Both the position numbers and the translations under genes were made by a program. The notes under the pieces were generated by a model that did no database searches, was not told the origin of the DNA, and was given only the letters and a program-made list of their open reading frames with translations. DNA of 64,000 bases from Effrenium voratum. Lineage: Eukaryota > Sar > Dinophyceae > Suessiales > Symbiodiniaceae. Positions 35,881 through 45,499 of this stretch are shown piece by piece. Positions within the stretch are counted from its first letter, which is position 1, and each line of letters starts with the position of its first letter. The stretch is from the NCBI GenBank assembly GCA_963377175.1, contig CAUJNA010000189.1, positions 236,546 through 300,545 of the forward strand, in the 5' to 3' direction.

Positions 35881-35882
35881 CT

Positions 35883-36231
35883 TTATAAACAGGCACAATC
35901 CCAACATCCTTGCATATCACCTATTGCATCATAGCCATAGGCCAAGAAGGTATCTGTGATCCCAAACTGCCATGAAAACTCTCGTGCAGACCATGCGACC
36001 CGTAAGGTTCCTTAGGGGTCGTTAAAAAAAAAACTTAACAGGTTTCAAACAGTTGCATCTGAACCCCAAAAGGTGGGGGGTGAGCACGTCATACGAAAAC
36101 GGAAGCTTGTTCTTTTCTCGCTCGGCAGACGAGGGGTTATCTCTTGCACAGTTCCATGTATCTTGGAGGCATATCCAAGACAAAGAGAAAGCATTTCTTC
36201 GAGATGCATATCTCATACATATCATTTCCCC
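35883..36231 (-). repeat. Repeat B2 of element C (349 bp)
   Basis: Direct copy of the 350-bp segment at 36,681-37,030, with about 11 differences, including the boundary of an A-run and one single-base indel. It begins (plus strand) TTATAAACAGGCAC and ends ATCATTTCCCC. It forms the outer 3' repeat in the split-direct-repeat arrangement. Element A sequence starts immediately to its left. Confidence 0.9.
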
Positions 36232-36288
36232 ATGTCTCATGTGAGGGCACACGTATCATGCCGGGCGGGTTCTGCAAGAAATGGGAGG

Positions 36289-36680
36289 GAAGAAAACATC
36301 TAGTATGCACCTACCAAAGGCGCACCCACCCAACCCTACCCTGCATCTTGAGACGGCGGGGCGAAACATATAATTTTCAAATCATCCTGATCACTTCATG
36401 GTTTGCAGCATTTGTACTTCAAGAAACAAATGCACCCCACATTCCAGAAGGCCGAGGGGCCCACGTTCAAAATTTAAACGCACGAGTCACGCATAGTGTC
36501 AAAATTAAAAATTTCGCACCACGCACTCTTGTCAGAGTTGAGGCATATTAGCAAATCAAAGTTTCAGCACGAACTCCTCGACATGTTATGCACACACACG
36601 GCAGCTGTCCCGGGACGCCTTGGTTCCAAGGCTGTAGTGCCTAGTTTATAAACAGCTATTTGACAAGTCTAACTGCAACC
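36289..36680 (-). repeat. Repeat A2 of element C (392 bp)
   Basis: Direct copy of 47,252-47,643 with the same length and only about five substitutions (roughly 98.7% identity). It is separated from B2 by 57 bases and touches B1 with no gap at 36,680/36,681. It contains no TG...CA ends, so it is not a conventional LTR. Confidence 0.93.
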
Positions 36681-37030
36681 TTATAAACAGGCACTATCCC
36701 TACATCCTTGCATATCACCTATTGCATCATGGCCATAGGCCGAGAAGGTATCTGTGATCCCAAACTGCCATGAAAACTCTCGCGCAGACCATGCGACCCG
36801 TAAGGTTCCTTAGGGGTCGTTCAAAAAAAACCTTAACAGGTTTCAAACAGTTGCATCTGAACCCCAAAAGGTGGGGGGCGAGCACGTCATACGAAAACGG
36901 AAGCTTGTTCTTTTCTCGCTCGGCAGACAAGGGGTTATCTCTTTGCACAGTTCCATGTATCTTGGAGGCATATCCAAGACAAAGAGAAAGCATTTCTTCG
37001 AGATGCGTATCTCATACATATCATTTCCCC
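36681..37030 (-). repeat. Repeat B1 of element C (350 bp)
   Basis: Lies between the end of the RNase H frame (37,039) and repeat A2. It matches B2 at 35,883-36,231 almost throughout. In PAT/Ngaro-type elements the inner repeat B1 occupies exactly this place. Confidence 0.9.
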
Positions 37031-37038
37031 TGTCCGCT

Positions 37039-37818
37039 TCAGCATTGCGCAATCGCTTCAAGCTTTAGTTTCGTCACCGGGCACACAGGCTGCGCAACCT
37101 GAAAGGGGCGAAGGAATTCCAGAGGGCCAAGGGAACCGCGACTGGGGTGGTCTGAGACATTCGATGACGACGGCACGCGGGCAATCCACAGCAAGAAAAG
37201 GTCCTCCTCCGGGTCTTCAAGCAATAGCAACAGGTCTCGCCAATCCGCTTCCTTTGACGAGCACATCCAGGCCAGGCCAGTTGTTGACAAAAAGGATCAA
37301 GCGCTTTGTATCCACCATGTGTTTCCAGTGAAGCGTTGCCACCACGCAAGCATATAGCTCGACCAGTCCAATGACATGCGACTTCCCTTTGGCCTGCCAC
37401 TTTTCAATCATGGCTGACGGGCCAAGCTGACTTTCCCAGAGGGGGCCAAGAGAACGGCCCCTATGGTTGCTCTAGCCGATCCTCCTTCATACTCCAAGGC
37501 TCCGTCCGTGAAAAGCAGGAATGGTTTTTGCACATCATCAGCATCAAACATTTTGGGTCGGCCCGAGCCTAGCCTGCCCTTCAAAATATTCAAAGCCGAT
37601 ACCATGGTTGGATCCAGCATTTTCTGTCACGCGACGCATGTCCCATCTCACGCAAGTCTGCCAATGCACATCGGCCAGCGCGTCCCCACACATGAGAATC
37701 GGCGTATTGTAGCTTTCCCAGAATCGAGGGCAACTTTGCCGGAACAATGAAACCATCGTCAAGTATGCCGTCTATGGCGCGCTTGAGCTCATTCACTCGC
37801 GAAGGTTTATTCCTGATC
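37039..37818 (-). pseudogene. Element C RT thumb and RNase H (3' half of interrupted gene)
   Basis: Continues the RT interrupted at 42,446. It starts with IRNKPSRVNELKRAIDGILD, then LPSILGKLQYADSHVWGRAG (thumb/connection). RNase H follows in other frames: LLFTDGALEYEGGSA contains the first catalytic aspartate, GLVELYACVVATLHW the glutamate, and WIARVPSSSNVSDHPSRG the C-terminal aspartate. The third catalytic acid, expected in a 'FVDN' box, reads LFVNNW, an Asp-to-Asn change that should abolish activity if real. The frame changes near 37,600 and 37,410 and again near 37,250. Confidence 0.8.
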
Positions 37819-38334
37819 GTTAAGGCATGTTGCACTGCTCCTAGCTTGAACCCAAACATGAACCCCCAAAAGAACAAAGCAAGTCCGAAGCGGCCGCAGT
37901 TCTTTTTACCGGGATTGCTGAAAGTAGCACTGCTTCCAGGGCACTGGTGCGCCTGGAACAGGAGGCGCTTTGACCCCCCCTTCAGTGTTTCAGGCAACCC
38001 CGGTATAAGCGAGCCCGCTGGGCCGCAGGCCTCATCACCCGCCCTTCAGAGTGGGGTTGTACCTGGCAGGGCAAATGTTTGCGTGGCCATGCACGCTGGG
38101 CTGTGAGCAGCCTGCTACTCAGGGTCTGCACTTTTTCCGGTCAGAGCGGCTTGATATAAGCGGCTGGCTGACGCCGCCAGTTGTTCTGGCTGACAGGGCA
38201 ACGACGGCCATTTGGTCGCAATGCACGTCGGGATGCAAATAAGGCTGGCTAAGCAGTGACAGAGGCTGCTGCCAAGTGCTCCGGGCGCCAGGGCGCATGC
38301 ATCGGACACAGCTGAATACCTCGGCCTGACATCG

Positions 38335-38865
38335 CTAGGCCTGCAGGGCTGAAGCGTATGCGACTTTCAGGGCGATGGCTGAATCGGGCCAGCCTCTGCT
38401 GAGATCGTCTGCCCAATCATTGCACCTTCCTGGAACGTGCGTTGGCTGCAGCAGCACATTGTGAGCGTGAGCCCAGAAGGCTGTTAGTTGCACGAAGAGT
38501 TGCAACGGCCAGGAGGTCGTGAACAACTTGTTAAGGCTTGCCTCCGTTGCGGAATTGTCCGTGCCTGAAGGCATGCTAAACGAGTAGCGCCCACCACCAA
38601 TGTGGCTGTGGGTTGCTTGCAGTAGTGCTAACTGCGCCAGCGTCTCGAAGCATGCGATGTACCGCTGTCCAGGCTTGACAAGGCAAGGCCACACGGCTCG
38701 TATGTCCTGCATGTTCCAGGTTTCGGCAAACCAAACCACTTGGGAGGATGTGACTGCCCAGCCCCCGATCCCTACCAAGTCGTCTTCGGCACTTGCAGCT
38801 GGTGTGGCCGCGCCAAGGGCTGAACAGGCGAGTGCTGAAAGCACAACGCCAGCCAAGTAAGGCAT
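38335..38865 (-). CDS. Element B RNase H domain (intact frame)
   Basis: A 176-codon open frame covering a whole RNase H domain: EDDLVGIGGWAVTSSQVVWF (first acid), ETLAQLALLQATHSH (glutamate helix), SGTDNSATEASLNKLF (third acid) and HVPGRCNDWADDLSRG (final His/Asp). It degrades the RNA strand of the RNA-DNA hybrid during reverse transcription. All catalytic positions are preserved, unlike in elements A and C. The frame is a domain within a longer polyprotein rather than a separate gene; the first ATG is probably not a true start. Confidence 0.8.
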   Translation of the reverse strand: MPYLAGVVLSALACSALGAATPAASAEDDLVGIGGWAVTSSQVVWFAETWNMQDIRAVWPCLVKPGQRYIACFETLAQLALLQATHSHIGGGRYSFSMPSGTDNSATEASLNKLFTTSWPLQLFVQLTAFWAHAHNVLLQPTHVPGRCNDWADDLSRGWPDSAIALKVAYASALQA

Positions 38866-39059
38866 TGTTGGCTTGACTTGGAAAGGCTAGTGTATGGGTT
38901 ATTGGGGTCCGCGATGCGCACCCATGTGGGCTTGCTAGTGCCAGGCACTTGCGGGATGTCCTGAGGGCAGTGCATAATTTCCAAGATTTTGGAGCCTACT
39001 GTGATCCACAAGCCCGGAAGGCTATGGCTAGTTTTGAGATCCTTGTTCACGGATGCTCT

Positions 39060-40193
39060 AAAGGCTGACCACATTTGAGGCGGTATCGAGTGCATCGAGC
39101 CTGGTGGGCTGTTGAGGTCCGAGTACAGCGGCGCTAGCCAGGATCTCAGATGTAGGGCAATGCTGCTCGAGTGTTTTACGGGGTACCCGTCGGTTCCCCA
39201 GCAGTGCTTTGATCAAGGCGTCCAGCTTGGTCAGCTTAGCGGACACGAGCTGAATGGTGTCGTGGGAGAAGTTGATCTCCCAACCGCACCAAACAAGGCT
39301 GTCCTGGAATTGCGCCTTTTTCCATGAAATGGGCGCTGCAATGGCGCAAAAGAAAAGCACCACCAAGGCAAACATGTCTGGCGCGCTATCCCGGAAGAGT
39401 GCACACAGAAGGTCGTCCACAAAAAGGAAGGCTTTGTGGGGCTTCCAGGCCAGCAATCCATGCACCTGGCGAAGCAAGAATGCGCCAGTGCGTTGCCACA
39501 GAATGCCGAGAAACGGCCCCCGAAATGGCACACTCTGTAATGATAGAGCTTTCCTTGAAATGCGAAGAGCAGAAGGCCATGCTCTTCAGGGCGGACCTGC
39601 ACCTGTTTGTGTGCGGCTTTAAAGTCAATGCTGGCGCCCACGAAGGCGCCTGGAGTGTCCTCTGGCTGCGTGGACAGCGCCAGGTCCGATGCCATGGGCA
39701 AGCTCAGACGCTCCGGTAGATGGCATCTGGTATTCACTTGGCACACGGTGCTGTCCAAGACAAGGCGCGGCTCTTTCCCTTCTGCAAAAACGACATTTAA
39801 CTTGCCTACGGCGATGCCTAAGGGCCATTTTTCTCGAGCTTCGGCGATGCTAAGGCCGGTTTCTACAATCCAGTTGTTGGCAATTTCATTGCGCAGCAAG
39901 CTTTGCACGGTTTCTGGCTCGTCCTCGGCCATCTTCCAGTTACCCTCACAAATTTCCAGATTCGGCGGCAGCGCGGAGTCTGGCTTCTTTGCCGGCCATT
40001 GAAGGCTGGGCGGCAAGGCTGACACGGCTCCTGTCGGTACCCCGTGTTGCAGAAATGGCAAGAGGGCCATGTCTGGATCACCCCAAGAGTTGGCCAGGGC
40101 CTGCAGCAGGTGGAGTCTGTATGGCTGTCCTGCTTCGGGGCTCATGTCTGAAGGGCAGGGCAATTTTAGAGCTGTGTACGCTAGATTTGCCAC
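39060..40193 (-). pseudogene. Element B reverse transcriptase
   Basis: Fingers and palm read from 40,193: LEICEGNWKMAEDEPETVQS, VVFAEGKEPRLVLDSTVC, DFKAAHKQVQVRPEEHGLLL, then YHYRVCHFGGRFSAF. A single frameshift near 39,490-39,520 moves the catalytic box (KAFLFVDDLLCA) to the next frame, which continues through WCGWEINFSHDTIQLVSAK to 39,058. Protein similarity to element A is high throughout, so the two are close relatives. Apart from the frameshift the polymerase is well preserved. Confidence 0.87.
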
Positions 40194-40199
40194 TTCCAG

Positions 40200-41407
40200 C
40201 TAGGGCGAGAGGGGGCAGTCCGGAGAACCGCTTTTGATGTGTGCCAGGATTCGTGGCACCAATTTGCGCTCATGCATCCAATGCAGCCAGGGCCTGGCGA
40301 CTGCTTGCAGCGGGTGTTCTGGCTTGGGACAACACCAGTCTGCGGAAGAGTGCATTCCTGCTCCGTCGCAGGTTGGGAGCCTGCAAGGCGCCAGTGTGAT
40401 GGTTCTGGAGAATTCGGAGTGCAATGGCAGCGCTTGTCGGAAGGAGCCTGTTTTACTGACCCTTCCTATGCCTACCTGGGCAAGTTGCAGGGCCAGGGAA
40501 GGAGGGTATTCAGCGGTCAGAGTGCTGAGGTATACCCCTTGTTCTTTCACGCCTGCAATGCTTTGCTTGTATGAGTGATTGCAACGGGGGTGCAGGGCCC
40601 GTATTTTCGAACTGTTGCAGCCGAACGCCCACGACTTGGAGAAGGCTTTATTGTGCATGCAGGCGTCTACCCACACCAGGGCACATTGATGATCGCGTAG
40701 CATTTGGAAGTTGGCCTCTTCCAGCCAGGACATGGCTGATGGTGGCAACGCCGACGCCTCCTTTGGAGACCACTGCTCTGAACAGGGCTCTGCCCCGGTC
40801 GTGGATGGTCTTGCTATCGAGCAGTTTTTTACGCTGCGAAGGCGAAAGGCCGGGGACCCCGCCCATGTACTGCGGGGTCAGAGTAGTATACATTGAATGT
40901 ATGCGTGGCGTCAATGCGGCCGGGTGGCGGAGCCAGCGAGACCAAGAGACTCCGGATTCTCCACGAGATTCAGGTAGAACTTGTCAAAGCTGTGGAGGTG
41001 CGGATCTGGCAGAATGGCGAGTGACTGTGGCTAACAAGTGGGGGAGTCCTTTTGATGGCACACTGAGGTCCGGGCAGCGATCGTAGTCATCAGAGCAAGT
41101 CCATGAGCTCTCTGGGTTCGGTGGACTGGCGGGCTCTGAGTCTGGAGTATTCTTTGCAAGGCGGGGCAAGCATTATCAGGGCCACGATTCCTGACCAGCA
41201 GAGTCTGAGAAGTGCCTCGAAGACCACGTTATCCAGGATGTGCGCTGTGTCTCCATCTAGGTCAAAGGGCTCAAAGCAGGTGCAGCCTACCTGCAAAAAC
41301 GTCCAAAAAGAGTTTCTTTGAGGCTGGATGCAACGGCGACTCCGATGAGCTTGCCTGGGCGGGCGTGTGTGGCCTTGGCGAGGCGCCTGGTTGGCTACGG
41401 TGCGCAT
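40200..41407 (-). pseudogene. Element B cytosine-methyltransferase-like domain
   Basis: Same domain as in element A, in several frames. Motif I reads LFLDVFAGR near 41,275-41,320, motif II CFEPFDLD, motif IV LIMLAPPCKEYSRL near 41,140-41,185. The C-terminal recognition part (ACMHNKAFSKSWAFGCN, then SIAGVKEQGVYLSTLTAEYP) is intact in one 182-codon frame (40,748-40,200). Between motif IV and the C-terminal part, the segment around 40,880-41,090 does not match element A. It contains unrelated sequence where A has GGPKALRTPQHM, so a small insertion or rearrangement is likely. The motif VI region (WEQP in A) is also frame-shifted. Confidence 0.72.
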
Positions 41408-41554
41408 AGGGCAAGGCTGGAGTCAGGGCAGCTTCCACTGGCACATGCAATGGTGAAAACGGCGCATGAGGCCCGCTGTGGGGCGAGGCCGGCAGCAGCA
41501 TGGCTGCCCGATCCTGCGCCGGTCCAAGTCACGTGTGTTTGTTGCGATCCATGG

Positions 41555-41640
41555 CGGGGTGCTTTTGCTGGCAGCCTACTATGGCGCACACGTGGGCGAA
41601 ATGGCACTGGTCATTAGTGCAAATACCCGTCCACGCCCTT
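41555..41640 (-). pseudogene. Element B CCCH-type zinc finger
   Basis: The minus strand reads TGICTNDQCHFAHVCAIVGC followed by QQKHPAMDRNKHT, then a stop. It corresponds to the finger of element A. The first zinc ligand cysteine seen in A (CQRYQTG) is lost to a frame change upstream of TGIC. Confidence 0.65.
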
Positions 41641-42059
41641 TATAGGTAGTGCACCACTCTGCCTTAGGCTTTGGCGATGGCGAGGCTCCTTTGGATTTCC
41701 CCTTGCCTTTCTTGGTGGGGCGTGAAGCGCGGGCTGGCTTAAGGTCGCGCTTGGGCCCCCTTTGCCTTGGTGTTGCAGCTCCTAAATACCTGGACACTAG
41801 TGTCATGGCAGCAACCCCGGAGGGGTGCGGTGCTGGAGCGGACTCAAGGATCAATGACTAAGGCCGTAGCGAAGGGACAGGCGTACAGTGCAACACATGC
41901 TTGAAAAGGCTCACGAACGCCGCAGGCGAGGTTGCCAGTCAAGAAGGTGCAAAGTGGGCTCAAGATCCAAGTGCAATGTCGCGGCATTTTTTTACATTAG
42001 CAGGTTGCGTATAAGGCAAGGCTGTCACGGGGGCAGGGCGTCTGCCGGTTGCATGTGCT

Positions 42060-42329
42060 TCACCACAGGCTGAGACAATTGTCACACGGTTGATACGCGA
42101 AGGCTGAGGCATCGCGCTGTGCCAAGTGGTGGCAGCGCCGATGATGAAAAACCTTGCGTTTCGGCAGAATGTGAACAGGCCCGGGGAGGAGCGGCGGCTC
42201 AGAACCTAACGATTCCAGCAGTGCCTTGCGGTGCTGGCGCAACAGACACCCAATGGCAAAGCAAGTAAGGCCGGACACCAGAGCTGTGTAAATGGCGAGA
42301 CACATTCCAAAGCACAGCAAGGCGTCCAT
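42060..42329 (-). CDS. Small ORF at the 5' end of element B, one membrane segment plus Cys/His motif
   Basis: 89 codons from ATG, starting 45 bases downstream of the spliced leader (GCCGCCATGG context at the start). Residues about 4-30 are hydrophobic (CFGMCLAIYTALVSGLTCFA), followed by basic LLRQHRK, consistent with a single membrane anchor. Residues about 62-86 read VFHHRRCHHLAQRDASAFAY then QPCDNC, a Cys/His arrangement that could bind metal. I do not recognise the family. It occupies the place where element A has its gag-like ORF. Being the first ATG after the leader, it is the likeliest to be translated if the element is expressed. Confidence 0.5.
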   Translation of the reverse strand: MDALLCFGMCLAIYTALVSGLTCFAIGCLLRQHRKALLESLGSEPPLLPGPVHILPKRKVFHHRRCHHLAQRDASAFAYQPCDNCLSLW

Positions 42330-42373
42330 GGCGGCGTTTGCGTTTCAAATGAAACCGCAGGTTTGGGTCAAGG

Positions 42374-42393
42374 CTTGAGCCAAAATGGCTACG
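42374..42393 (-). other. Dinoflagellate spliced leader inside element B
   Basis: The minus strand reads CGTAGCCATTTTGGCTCAAG, 20 bases identical to the conserved leader; the next upstream base is G where the consensus is C. It lies about 50 bases inside the 5' end of element B. The 485-bp units have a degenerate version at the same position, so it is a fixed part of the family's 5' region. Confidence 0.92.
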
Positions 42394-42445
42394 CGTAGTT
42401 CGATTCACAACATGCCCTAAACACAAGGGAAAAGAAACCCTAAGC

Positions 42446-43420
42446 ATGCGTCCACCGGCGCTGCATGTCAGGTCGAAAACCACCCCGAGCACTTCAGCAG
42501 AGTCTCCAAAGGGCTCCAACTTGTCTTCAGCAAATGCAAATCCAAACAGCGAAAAGAGGCCCTTTGCGCTAGCCATCGTTGAAGCAATGTGCAGCTGGTG
42601 GGAAACAACTGGGAAGTCGTCAAAGTAGCTAGCCCATAGAATTCCGAGCTCGCACCCTGCGGCCTGCATGACCCGCAAGAAATTGTGAACGCTGCCTGCA
42701 GCCCTGAAGGGGAGCTGCAGGGTCCCATAGCGACACCACCGCCTTGTCATAGTCGAGTGGACTCAAAGGAAGCTGCTTGTACTTTAAGTCCAGCGCAGTG
42801 ACCTTGAAATCTTGTGTCACAGAAAGCCAATCTTCATGGACGAAACCAGCCAGCTTTTTTGTGGTGGAGAGCGCAAATTCGAATTCACCTCCAGCGCGGT
42901 ACAATCTCTTGGCAACCGCCCAAACCAAATGATCCATAGCATACATGGACGAGTAAGCACTGATTGGCCTCAACTTGTTCTTTCGCATGATCCCAAAACG
43001 CCTTACAGGCAACCACCTTTTCCCCAACAGGGCAGAGACCGCGGCAGGCGTCATCGGTCCCTCGAGCCATCCCTTTTGAAAGGCCTCGTCCATAGGCAAG
43101 ACAAGAAGATCCGATCCAAATGCGCCGTCTCGTTCATTGCGGATCTTTCCCAACAATGCAGGTCTCATGAAGGAGGAGTCGCTCATCAGCTGAGCTTCAC
43201 TCAAGGAGGCAACCTTTAGGCCCTGCTTGAAAATGTTGGACTTGGTAGCATTTCCAACGATCCGAAAACCTTGAGCCAATTCATCGAAGAGCACTGTATC
43301 CGGCCACTGCATGGATTCTGCTATCCTCCTCATGAGAACCAATCTCTTCGGCCCCAAGACTGTTTTGACGCCTGGGTGAGTGCTGGACTTGAGGCTCTTC
43401 ACCATGTAAGCTTTTGGCAA
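42446..43420 (-). pseudogene. Element C reverse transcriptase, 5' part (interrupted by element B)
   Basis: From the N-terminal side: GNATKSNIFKQGLKVASLSE, then MTPAAVSALLGKRWLPVRRF, KNKLRPISAYSSMYAMDHLV (fingers) and FKVTALDLKYKQLPLSPLDY (first catalytic aspartate region). A frame change near 42,730 leads to AAGSVHNFLRVMQAAGCELG and the catalytic YFDDFPVVSHQL at about 42,610-42,625, then EVLGVVFDLTCSAGGRM, where element B cuts in. The box is FDD rather than the VDD of A and B, and the peptides differ clearly, so C belongs to a different subfamily. Confidence 0.85.
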
Positions 43421-44666
43421 GCTCAATCCATTTCTTAACAAGGTTGATCCGATGTCCAACAAGTGGGGACAAAGTAAGTTGGAGACATAAGCACTTGAGG
43501 ATCGAGTCGGGCATGTGGACAGCCAGGTCAAAGGGGCGCCAAAGTCGCCTCGCTGCATTCACAAATTCCTCCTCCGTGTGGTAGATGCCATAAATGCAAA
43601 AATAGAGCCCTCCCCGCTTCTCGGAACGTAACAGTTTACTGCCCTTTGGTACATGCCTGAATGGCTCAAGCAAACACCGTTTCTGATCCAGCGGATGTCG
43701 ATATTCATCGACAAGCTGTGGTGTGGCCCTGCCTCGTGGCTGGCGAGCAGCTCGTGGAGGTTGAAAGTGTCCAGGTTCCACAACAATAGCATTTGATCTG
43801 CAAATGTCATCGAAAATTTGCACCAATGCTTCACACATAGCATCGGGATATTGAGCCTCATGCGATGTGGCAAACCCAGTGGCTTTGTCGAATCCCCAGG
43901 GTGCATGAACATGCGGCGGAGCATCGTCGCAATTTTTTTCATGGAAAGTATGCCGACATGGTTGCTGAGAGAACTGGTTTTCTTTGGTCTCTCGCCTCCA
44001 AAAGCGCAAGCATGGCAATGTGCAAAAGTACCCTGCTGCACAGCATATTGAAAGTAAGGCAATTCCCACAGAAAACTGTGTGGGATTCTCGATGATCCAC
44101 GGTAGGTTGTGGTTCTGCAAGAACTTTATGAACTCTCCCAGCCGTTCATAAACCAGGTTTCCCGCTTGCACTTTCTCATAGTCAGTTCCAGTCAACGAGC
44201 TGAGACCTAGAGGTTGTTCTGATGACCTCAAAGGCTGAGGACCTGGAGTGCCATCTGGCATTGGTATACCACGTGCTTTGCTGCAAGTCCCACACGGCGG
44301 GGCTGCATGAACACAAACAACGTCACACGTTGCGATGACGTACCTCAAAACATCCCATGCGTGATTTTTGGACAAACCAAGCTGAGCTGTATGGCATTTA
44401 GGAGTGTGGCGATTTCGCTTGTAGTCAATTGGCATAACACGATATCCTTGCCGTTTGGCGAAAGAGCTGAGGACGGCACTCCCAGCACATATCTCAATGA
44501 AAAGCATCTGTTTCAAAGTGGGTGAAATCATGGTGGGCTCCATCTTGGAGAAGCATTCATCCCCGTCTGGGGTAGAGCCATTGGGTCCCGTTGCATTCGG
44601 GGCCGGAAGACTGCATGAAGGCTGCATCAATTTGGCCTTCTTGGAAGGCTGGCTTCCCGTCTCCAA
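43281..44666 (-). pseudogene. Element C methyltransferase-like protein region
   Basis: An open frame of 461 codons. Residues about 55-75 hold LFIEICAGSAVLSSFAKRQG (motif I of S-adenosylmethionine-dependent methyltransferases); DVVCVHAAPPCGTCSKARG holds the Pro-Cys motif IV; PWIIENPTQFS holds motif VI as ENP. After motif VI two frameshifts nearly compensate. The segment about 44,070-43,930 reads sensibly in a second frame (MPYFQYAVQQGTFAHCHACA), then the first frame resumes with PPHVHAPWGFDKATGFATSH and MCEALVQIFDDICRS. The part beyond about 43,700 leads toward the RT. Motif order suits a C5 cytosine methyltransferase, but with an unusual motif VI. Confidence 0.72.
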
Positions 44667-44726
44667 CTGTGCATTGGCAGGACATGAGCATGCATTGTCA
44701 TCGTCAATCTCATCGCCATCGCCTAG

Positions 44727-45440
44727 TCACTCCTGACCAGGCAACTTCTTGTTGCTGCAATCAACTGCATGTTTGCCGAAACATCCACGCACTGCGCAAC
44801 AATTGCGCAACGCTAGGCTCCGACCTAGACTTCTTGGGCCATCATTGCGCCTGTCTGGCTTCGGCTGCAAAGGGGTCTGGGGAGGAGCAAACCTGGGTTG
44901 CAGCAAATTCAAAAACTCAGGGCTGTTGAAGCATTCACTGAAGCGCAAGTCGCACGGCTTGCCAGCAGCCTTGGTCTTGATCCCCTCGCGCGTGAGCTCT
45001 GCCATCAAGGACCAAAATTTCTTGTCGGCAGTCTCAACCTGTTTCATCGTGAGGCGAACATAACCATGCGGGGGTTCATCAAGTCGGGCTCCTAGGAGCT
45101 TCTCAGTCAGCCGGTCATGTTTGATATTTGCTTGGTCCAACTTGCATCTGGTCGAGCACGGCTCCGCAGTCTCCTTCTTTGACAGCTTGAGGTTTCCTGA
45201 AGAATCGAAAGAGACTCCCCGAATCCTTCTTGGATCCTGTAAGCAACTCATGCTCACGCGACACGCATGTCTCCCAGGCAAGATAAACTATGCGGTCTGA
45301 TTCATAAGCTGCCACGCATCTATCCACAAGCGTGTCTCCAGGCTCATAATTTCCCCTCAGCTCCAAGCCAGTGAGCCGCTGCTGCTGATCCTTTAGGCGT
45401 TGCCAAACGTTTGGCGGACATCTTGTCTGAAGCTTCCACC
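44727..45440 (-). pseudogene. Element C gag-like region with Cys/His knuckle
   Basis: 45,366-45,115 reads YEPGDTLVDRCVAAYESDRI then VYLAWETCVSREHELLTG. A frame change leads to 45,281-44,727, which includes YVRLTMKQVETADKKFWSLM, then CDLRFSECFNSPEFLNLLQP. It ends with CCAVRGCFGKHAVDC, a short Cys/His cluster suited to RNA binding. The 'ADKKFW' stretch is shared in form with the ORF1 of element A. A structural/nucleocapsid role is inferred from position and composition. Confidence 0.6.
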
Positions 45441-45499
45441 CGCGACTTTATTAAGCCCCACCCATCTTTTGTGCCTCATGACTGAGATCAGCCTCACTA

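Larger units (their letters stand above)
31017..35882 (-). mobile_element. Element A: methyltransferase-RT-RNase H retroelement, 5' end missing
   Basis: A decayed minus-strand retroelement related to element B. The 3' end (31,017-31,270) is nearly identical to that of B at 37,819-38,060. Coding order is gag-like ORF1, CCCH zinc finger, cytosine-methyltransferase-like domain, RT and RNase H, all broken by frameshifts. The 5' terminal sequence seen in B and in the 485-bp units is absent; A stops where the B2 repeat of element C ends (35,883). No recombinase is visible in what remains, although the terminal behaviour of the family (no target duplication) suggests tyrosine-recombinase integration, perhaps supplied by another element. 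Confidence 0.85.
37819..42445 (-). mobile_element. Element B: methyltransferase-RT-RNase H retroelement inserted in element C
   Basis: A complete 4,627-bp unit. The minus-strand 5' end is GCTTAGGGTTTCTTTTCCC and the 3' end is CAACATGCCTTAAC. Both ends carry an inward-facing GGCATGTTG word a few bases from the terminus. Outside the ends, the element C frame resumes exactly (GGA CGC AT, then G ATC AGG), with no duplicated target bases. Coding order: small membrane-type ORF, CCCH-type zinc finger, methyltransferase-like domain, RT, RNase H. The gag-like ORF seen in A is missing and there is no recombinase, so B may be an internally deleted or dependent copy. Its nesting shows it arrived after element C. 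Confidence 0.88.

Noticed and set aside
36289..36680. Repeat A as a conventional LTR of a Gypsy/Copia element
   Set aside because: No TG...CA ends, no target duplication or primer-binding site seen, and the interleaved B repeats plus a tyrosine recombinase fit split direct repeats instead.
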